DNA from: Bacteroidales bacterium
GTDB lineage: Bacteria > Bacteroidota > Bacteroidia > Bacteroidales > WCHB1-69
Direction: 5' to 3'
Assembly: GCA_023229985.1 (NCBI GenBank)
Contig: JALNYF010000037.1
Span: 1 to 23,056 of the forward strand
DNA length: 23,056 bases
Both the position numbers and the translations under genes were made by a program. This document shows, one piece after another, positions 21,006 through 23,056 of the stretch. The first letter of the stretch is position 1. Each line of letters begins with the position of its first letter. The notes under the pieces are model-generated. The model did no database searches. It was given only the letters and a program-made list of their open reading frames with translations, and had not been told where the DNA came from.

Positions 21006-23056
21006 ATGACCACTCAACAAAAAAAAGCCGCGCTTTTTGTCAAAAATTGGACAAACCGCGGAGATGAAAAACAAGAAACCGCCAAGTTTTGGATTGAACT
21101 TCTGGGCGAAATTTTAAACATTAATAATCCGGCAAGTTATATCGAATTTGAAAAAAAAGTCAAACTTGCCCACACAAGTTATATTGACGCTTACATTCCT
21201 GAAACAAAAGTGCTGATTGAACAGAAATCAGTCGTTGTTGACTTGCAAAAGCCTGCTATACAGTCAGATGGCAGTATGCTTACTCCGTTTCAACAAGCAA
21301 AACGCTATGCTGACGAAATGCCTTACGATCTGCGTCCGCGATGGATCGTGATTTGCAATTTTGCCGAAATCCATATTCACGACATGAACCATCCGACTGT
21401 CGAACCGCAAGTCATTTTGATGGAAAATCTTGAAAAAGAGTATTATAGATTGCAATTTTTGGTAGATCATGAAAAAGAGATAATACGTCGTGAGATGGAA
21501 ATATCCATCAAAGCCGGTGAGATTGTGGGGAAATTGTATGATGAGATTCATACGCAATATCACGATCCGCAAGATGAGCACGCGCTCAAAAGTCTGAACA
21601 TGCTTTGTGTGCGCTTGGTATTTTGTCTTTATGCCGAAGATGCCGACATTTTCGGTTATCATACTCAATTTCACGATTTTATCCAACATTTCGCTGTTTC
21701 GGATGTACGCCGCGCGTTGATAGATCTTTTCAAAGTATTGGATACAAAAATAGAAGATCGCGACCCGTATTTGGGTAAAATTCTTGCCGATTTTCCCTAC
21801 GTTAATGGCGGTTTGTTTTCAGACGAAACGATTGAAATTCCGCAATTTAATCAAAAAATAGTTGATTTGCTGTTGCATCAGGCGAGTGAGGATTTTAATT
21901 GGAGCGAAATCAGTCCCACTATTTTCGGTGCTGTTTTTGAAAGTACTTTGAATCCCGACACGCGCCGTAAGGGCGGAATGCACTACACTTCTATTGAAAA
22001 TATTCATAAAGTAATTGATCCACTCTTTATGAATGACTTACAAGAGGAGTTCGATAAAATTTTGCGTATTTCTGTTACCAAAACGCGCACGATGGAATTG
22101 AGCAAATTTCAGAATAAAATCGCCGGTCTGAAATTCCTTGATCCCGCGTGTGGTAGTGGCAACTTCCTGACGGAAACATATTTAAGTCTTCGTCGTTTGG
22201 AGAACAAAATTTTATCAGAACTTCAGCAGGGACAAGTTGCCCTTGGCTTAGATGATGTTATCAAAGTCTCGATAAAACAGTTTTACGGCGTTGAAATCAA
22301 TGATTTTGCGGTAACGGTTGCCAAGACTGCTTTGTGGATAGCCGAAAGTCAGATGATGAAAGAAACGGAGGACATTGTTTCGATGGAATTGGATTTTCTG
22401 CCGTTGAAAAGTTATGCCAACATAGTGGAAGGCAATGCGTTACGAATGGATTGGAGGTATTTGAGTCTTCCGAAAGAGAAAACGACCATTATTGCCAAAC
22501 AGACTAATTTATTTTATCCTTCGCAGAAAAATTCAGTGGTTGTAGCAAATGAGCCGGTTTTTCACTACAACGAGATTGATGTTTATACCGAAAATTTAAA
22601 AATAGAACCGGAACGCGAGGAGCTGCAACCCGTTCATTATGATTACATTATGGGAAATCCGCCGTTTGTGGGAGCCAGATTGATGAGTGTTTCTCAAAAA
22701 AATGATGTACTGAATATTTTTGGTGAAAAATGGAAAAATATTGGGAATTTGGACTACGTGGGATGTTGGTATAAGAAGGCGATTGATTTCATTGAAGGGA
22801 CGGACACTCGTTGTACTTTCGTTTCCACAAATAGTATTTGTCAGGGCGAGCAGGTCGCCAATTTATGGAAGCCGCTTTTCAATAAAGATATTCATATTGA
22901 TTTTGCTTATCGAACTTTCCGTTGGGACAGTGAGAGTGAAAGTAAAGCGCACGTACATTGTGTAATTGTCGGATTTTCAGCCAATAACAAAAAATGCGAA
23001 TCACATGAAAAAACAATATTTGATGGCGATAAAATCATTAAAGCTAAAAATATAAA
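21006..23056 (+). CDS. MmeI-like type II restriction-modification enzyme (partial, C-terminus off window)
   Basis: The frame is open from ATG 21006 to the right edge, 683 codons. The product begins MTTQQKKAALFVKNWTNRGDEKQETAKFWIELLG. An MmeI-type nuclease site is seen as Asp61, Glu72 and Lys74 (IDAYIPETKVLIEQKS). A helical spacer follows at about 100-370 (DFPYVNGGLFSD and GAVFESTLNPDTRRKGGMHYTS are typical). The adenine methyltransferase has the SAM motif FLDPACGSGNFL with Asp379 and the catalytic NPPF with Asn551. This single-chain layout, cutting and modifying with one protein, is that of type IIL/IIG enzymes; the target recognition domain lies beyond the window. It may serve as phage defence. 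Only 60 non-coding bases separate it from the rlmB-like gene, with no promoter matching TAnnTTTG in them. Confidence 0.87.
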   Translation, partial: MTTQQKKAALFVKNWTNRGDEKQETAKFWIELLGEILNINNPASYIEFEKKVKLAHTSYIDAYIPETKVLIEQKSVVVDLQKPAIQSDGSMLTPFQQAKRYADEMPYDLRPRWIVICNFAEIHIHDMNHPTVEPQVILMENLEKEYYRLQFLVDHEKEIIRREMEISIKAGEIVGKLYDEIHTQYHDPQDEHALKSLNMLCVRLVFCLYAEDADIFGYHTQFHDFIQHFAVSDVRRALIDLFKVLDTKIEDRDPYLGKILADFPYVNGGLFSDETIEIPQFNQKIVDLLLHQASEDFNWSEISPTIFGAVFESTLNPDTRRKGGMHYTSIENIHKVIDPLFMNDLQEEFDKILRISVTKTRTMELSKFQNKIAGLKFLDPACGSGNFLTETYLSLRRLENKILSELQQGQVALGLDDVIKVSIKQFYGVEINDFAVTVAKTALWIAESQMMKETEDIVSMELDFLPLKSYANIVEGNALRMDWRYLSLPKEKTTIIAKQTNLFYPSQKNSVVVANEPVFHYNEIDVYTENLKIEPEREELQPVHYDYIMGNPPFVGARLMSVSQKNDVLNIFGEKWKNIGNLDYVGCWYKKAIDFIEGTDTRCTFVSTNSICQGEQVANLWKPLFNKDIHIDFAYRTFRWDSESESKAHVHCVIVGFSANNKKCESHEKTIFDGDKIIKAKNI

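Noticed and set aside
21264..21689. Minus-strand 141-codon frame inside the MmeI-like gene
   Set aside because: No family resemblance, and the opposite strand encodes conserved motifs throughout.

Overview
This is chromosomal DNA from a Bacteroidota bacterium, most likely order Bacteroidales. The evidence is AT-rich DNA, several promoters of the Bacteroidetes type (TAnnTTTG at -7), a short primary sigma factor without region 1.1, a Rho with a long disordered N-terminal part, a lipoprotein with a surface-export-like acidic tail after its cysteine, and an HU-like/SPOR protein of a type I know only from this phylum. I see 22 protein genes, 20 complete and 2 cut by the window edges. There are no tRNA or rRNA genes, no CRISPR array and no insertion sequence.

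Layout: (1) 1-5602, minus strand: a tight operon reading S41 protease, dnaG, truA, then a surface lipoprotein with a beta-helix that runs off the left edge. (2) 5603-5873: divergent promoter region. (3) 5874-10675, plus strand: rho, an M3 metallopeptidase and fabG. (4) 10676-10923: two hairpin terminators between convergent units. (5) 10924-11540, minus strand: rplU-rpmA. (6) 11686-14390, plus strand: an HtrA-type protease, the primary sigma factor and rsmI. (7) 14362-14745, minus strand: a stand-alone riboflavin kinase with its own promoter, overlapping the end of rsmI. (8) 14977-17137, plus strand: an ABC ATPase, a membrane subunit, a YtrA-type GntR repressor and a small membrane protein, behind a promoter flanked by two inverted repeats and closed by a strong terminator. 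(9) 17271-20945, plus strand: deoxynucleoside kinase, kdsB, the HU-like/SPOR protein and an rlmB-like methyltransferase. (10) 21006 to the right edge: a large MmeI-like fused nuclease-methyltransferase.

Most of the window is housekeeping: replication priming, transcription (Rho, sigma), ribosome and rRNA/tRNA modification, fatty acid and lipopolysaccharide precursor synthesis, nucleoside salvage and envelope proteolysis. The parts most worth a second look are the HU-like/SPOR protein with its 17-residue coding repeat, the Rho with an acidic N-terminal region in place of the usual Rho_N module, the single-domain riboflavin kinase, the self-contained GntR/ABC operon with two candidate operators, and the restriction-modification gene. 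I found no clearly unprecedented system. The candidates are variations on known families.
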